Origin: Nostocales cyanobacterium HT-58-2 | GTDB lineage: Bacteria; Cyanobacteriota; Cyanobacteriia; Cyanobacteriales; Nostocaceae | Reading direction: 5' to 3' | Assembly: GCA_002163975.1 (NCBI GenBank) | Contig: CP019636.1 | Span: forward strand, 1,055,001 to 1,119,000 | Length of the DNA: 64,000 nucleotides | Part shown: piece by piece, positions 61,881 to 64,000 of the stretch | How the letters are laid out: every line of letters starts with the position of its first letter | How positions within the stretch are numbered: the stretch's first letter is position 1 | Position numbers and translations under genes: made by a program | The notes under the pieces: generated by a model | Database searches by the model: none | Seen by the model: only the letters and a program-made list of their open reading frames with translations | Told to the model about the DNA's origin: nothing

Positions 61881-64000
61881 ATGAAGACAACTGTGTGTGT
61901 CACTGGAGGAAGTGGCGGTATTGGTCAAACATTATTGAAATATTTATTACAAAGTTTTTATGTCAAGGCTCTTTTTAGAAAAGAAAGTGCTACAAGTGAA
62001 AAATACAAGCAACAAGGATGCCAGATCATATTGGGCGATTTAAGAGATGAAGAATCGCTTATGAATTTGGTTGCTGGAGCTGAATTTGTTTTTCATTGTG
62101 CAGCATTAACAGGTAGTTTTTCTTGGCAAGAAGCACATGAAGTCAATGTGGAGGGGACTCGGAAGCTGGCACTAGCAGCTGCCAAGTCAGGTTGTAAAAG
62201 ATTTATACACGTCAGCTCCATAGCTGTATATACTGGTGCAGCACTTAAGGGAGAAGTTTATACAGAGGAGCTGAAACTCCAGGAAACTTCAACGATGGAG
62301 CTATACTGCTTGTCAAAATTACGTGCCGAGATAGCCCTTAAGGAAGTTGCTGAAAAGCACGATTTAGAGTACGTAATATTACGCCCTACCTGTGTATATG
62401 GTCCGGCAGTACCTTCATATACTCTAGCTCCTTTGAATGCAATTCAAAAAAGACAACCAATTCTTTTAAAAGGTGGAGAAGGACTATTAGATGTTGTATA
62501 TGTAGATGATGTTGTTAAAGCTATGCTTCTAGCAGCTCATTCTCCTAAAGCCACTGGAGAAATCTTCAATGTTGGAGGAGAGACTGTCACATTCAAAGAA
62601 CTTTATTCTTATTATGGTCGGATGCTGCAACGACCTGTTCGACATATTTCTCCAGCAATGGCGAATGTTGTTGTGAGCCTATTTAGTTTACAAAATAGAG
62701 AATCTGGAAAAAGTCTAAAGTGGTATTTTGAACGACAAGAAAAATCAGAAGAATATCCATCCACAAAAGCAAAGAAATTGTTAGGTTATACTCCACAAGT
62801 TCCTCTTATAGTAGGTATGTTAAAGACAGAACTGTGGCTTCAAGCTAATGGGTATATTCCTTCAAAACGTCACATTTTTCGGGGTGTAATTTCAGATTAC
62901 AGGTTCTCTCCTTGTGCAGTAGTTCACCCTACTACAGAAGAAGAAATAGTCCAAATTATTCAAGAAGCAGCACAACAAGGTCTTAAGGTTAGAGCTATAG
63001 GCTCTCTACACTCTCTTACTCCTATACCTTCAACAGAAGGTATCTGCATTGTTCTTGATAAATATAAAAATGTTCTAAGCATTAAAGGTTCCCTAGTAAC
63101 TGTACAAGCAGGGATAAAGATTTGGGAGCTAAACGAAATTTTGGCAAAACATAACTTAGCATTACCTATAATAGGAGCAATTGATAAACAAACAGTTTCT
63201 GGAGCTATTGCCACAGGTACTCATGGTGGTTCCTTATATTATAAAAGTCTAAGTGGTTACGTTTATGCTTTAAGGATAGTTAGAGCCGACGGTAGTGTTG
63301 TAGAAGTTGATAGCTCACAAGACATCTTCAATGCAATAGCTATTTCAATGGGATTGTTGGGAATTATCTCTACCGTCACATTTACGTGTGTTCCAGCGTT
63401 TTCTTTACAATCCAAGAGCTATGCCATACCAATGGATGAATTACTCCAAAAATTTGGCGATATCCATCAAAACAATAAGTATGTAAACATAAGATATAGA
63501 CCTATTACTGACAATGCTCATATTCTATTAATAAATCCAGCACTGGAAGTGCTCCAGGAAAATCGAGGATGGCAACCTGTTGTAAAGACTAAAATGGAGC
63601 GAAGGTTGAGCAAAATATGGGGCACAACATGGCTGCGTATTTTTGGCTCTTATAAATTGAATTGGCTTCAACGATGGAATACAAAACAAAATGAAGGAAC
63701 AGTGCACCTTTGCCCATCTGGTCGAAGCGATTTTGTATTAACTCATTTTGATGCCACGCTTGACGATCCAATTCCATTGTCTGACATAGAGATTGCCATT
63801 CCATATTCGCAAGTATGTGCTGCACTCACTGTCATCCGAAATCACTATCATAAAACTCAGAAATACCCTTACATCTACATCCAGATACGTTGTTGTGCTG
63901 AAGAAGATTTTTGGTTAAGTCCTTCCTATAGACAATCTATTTGCTGGTTAGAATTTTGGGAATATCCCTGTACAGGTAAATTATTTGAGGAAATTATTGA
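61881..64000 (+). CDS. Fusion of an extended SDR (sugar epimerase-like) with an FAD-linked oxidase, incomplete at window end
   Basis: The frame from ATG 61881 runs to the end of the window without a stop (at least 706 codons). Residues 1-about 320 are an NAD-dependent epimerase/dehydratase or 3beta-HSD-like domain: VTGGSGGIGQTL, HVSSIAVY, YCLSKLRAE (catalytic Tyr and Lys) and LLDVVYVDDVV. From about 335 it is an FAD-binding PCMH-type oxidase: VVHPTTEEEIVQIIQEAAQQ, VRAIGSLHSLTPI (His suits covalent FAD) and GAIATGTHGG, as in aldonolactone oxidases. Two redox domains in one chain suggest stepwise oxidation of the lipid or its sugar. I have not met this fusion before. Confidence 0.8.
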   Translation, partial: MKTTVCVTGGSGGIGQTLLKYLLQSFYVKALFRKESATSEKYKQQGCQIILGDLRDEESLMNLVAGAEFVFHCAALTGSFSWQEAHEVNVEGTRKLALAAAKSGCKRFIHVSSIAVYTGAALKGEVYTEELKLQETSTMELYCLSKLRAEIALKEVAEKHDLEYVILRPTCVYGPAVPSYTLAPLNAIQKRQPILLKGGEGLLDVVYVDDVVKAMLLAAHSPKATGEIFNVGGETVTFKELYSYYGRMLQRPVRHISPAMANVVVSLFSLQNRESGKSLKWYFERQEKSEEYPSTKAKKLLGYTPQVPLIVGMLKTELWLQANGYIPSKRHIFRGVISDYRFSPCAVVHPTTEEEIVQIIQEAAQQGLKVRAIGSLHSLTPIPSTEGICIVLDKYKNVLSIKGSLVTVQAGIKIWELNEILAKHNLALPIIGAIDKQTVSGAIATGTHGGSLYYKSLSGYVYALRIVRADGSVVEVDSSQDIFNAIAISMGLLGIISTVTFTCVPAFSLQSKSYAIPMDELLQKFGDIHQNNKYVNIRYRPITDNAHILLINPALEVLQENRGWQPVVKTKMERRLSKIWGTTWLRIFGSYKLNWLQRWNTKQNEGTVHLCPSGRSDFVLTHFDATLDDPIPLSDIEIAIPYSQVCAALTVIRNHYHKTQKYPYIYIQIRCCAEEDFWLSPSYRQSICWLEFWEYPCTGKLFEEII

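Overview
The window reads as a filamentous (Nostocales-type) cyanobacterium. The palindrome GCGATCGC recurs throughout, most genes are moderately AT-rich, short GGCAGAG-type heptamer repeats lie between genes, and many products are typically cyanobacterial (MacAB-like efflux, CHAT/STAND proteins, FAAL-PKS lipids). All functional calls come from reading the sequence; no database search was run.

Layout. (1) 1-9.2 kb: an hsdS remnant, a NarL-type response regulator facing a histidine kinase, a MacA/MacB/ATPase efflux operon with a small trailing gene, and a leucyl-tRNA synthetase paralogue that lacks the CP1 editing domain. (2) 9.2-13.3 kb: a GC-richer block that looks proteobacterial. It sits beside a Tn3-family transposase fragment and holds a truncated membrane-protein gene, a methyltransferase + SnoaL-like pair, a divergent LysR regulator, and a GFA-family gene inside a structurally complete integron cassette (core site plus attC). 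(3) 13.3-17.6 kb: debris, namely a truncated antitoxin, an ISL3 scrap, a MITE, a type I specificity subunit fused to a DUF4926-like domain, an IS1 scrap, and a broken tyrosine integrase next to the 3' half of a tRNA-Cys gene, a probable old attachment site. (4) 17.6-38.5 kb: a mobile, plasmid-like island. It has small conserved genes of unknown function, a CHAT-STAND-GUN4 conflict-type protein with a small partner, a divergent RHH regulator over a 16-bp palindrome, a long operon of unknown membrane proteins around a P-loop ATPase with HNH and GIY-YIG-like nucleases, two tnpB elements, a lysozyme and a parB. The last gene of the ATPase operon is split by an IS4-family element with a perfect 17-bp TIR and a 10-bp target duplication; removing it restores the frame. 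(5) 38.5-39.6 kb: an IS1 copy (8-bp TSD) nested in an IS4 fragment.

(6) 39.9-64 kb: a lipid/polyketide gene cluster, all on the + strand and open at the window end. A fatty acyl-AMP ligase loads a free ACP; a CylC/AurF-like di-iron enzyme probably modifies (halogenates or oxygenates) the acyl chain; two KS-AT-KR-ACP proteins add two malonyl units with ketoreduction. A third protein has lost the decarboxylation His of its KS and the Ser and core of its AT, so it should be non-elongating. There is no thioesterase. Next come a 622-aa protein with a TubC-type docking segment and an unrecognised body, an SDR, an MGDG-synthase-type glycosyltransferase, and a fusion of an extended SDR/epimerase with an FAD-linked (aldonolactone-oxidase-type) oxidase. 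My inference is a glycosylated, possibly halogenated polyhydroxy lipid with unusual chain handling at the last module. An ISAs1-family element has inserted in the last codons of the ACP gene, changing only its tail.

Most interesting: the degenerate PKS module with the docked orphan protein, the CHAT-STAND-GUN4 protein, the ATPase/nuclease island operon, the integron cassette in a cyanobacterium, and the CP1-less LeuRS.
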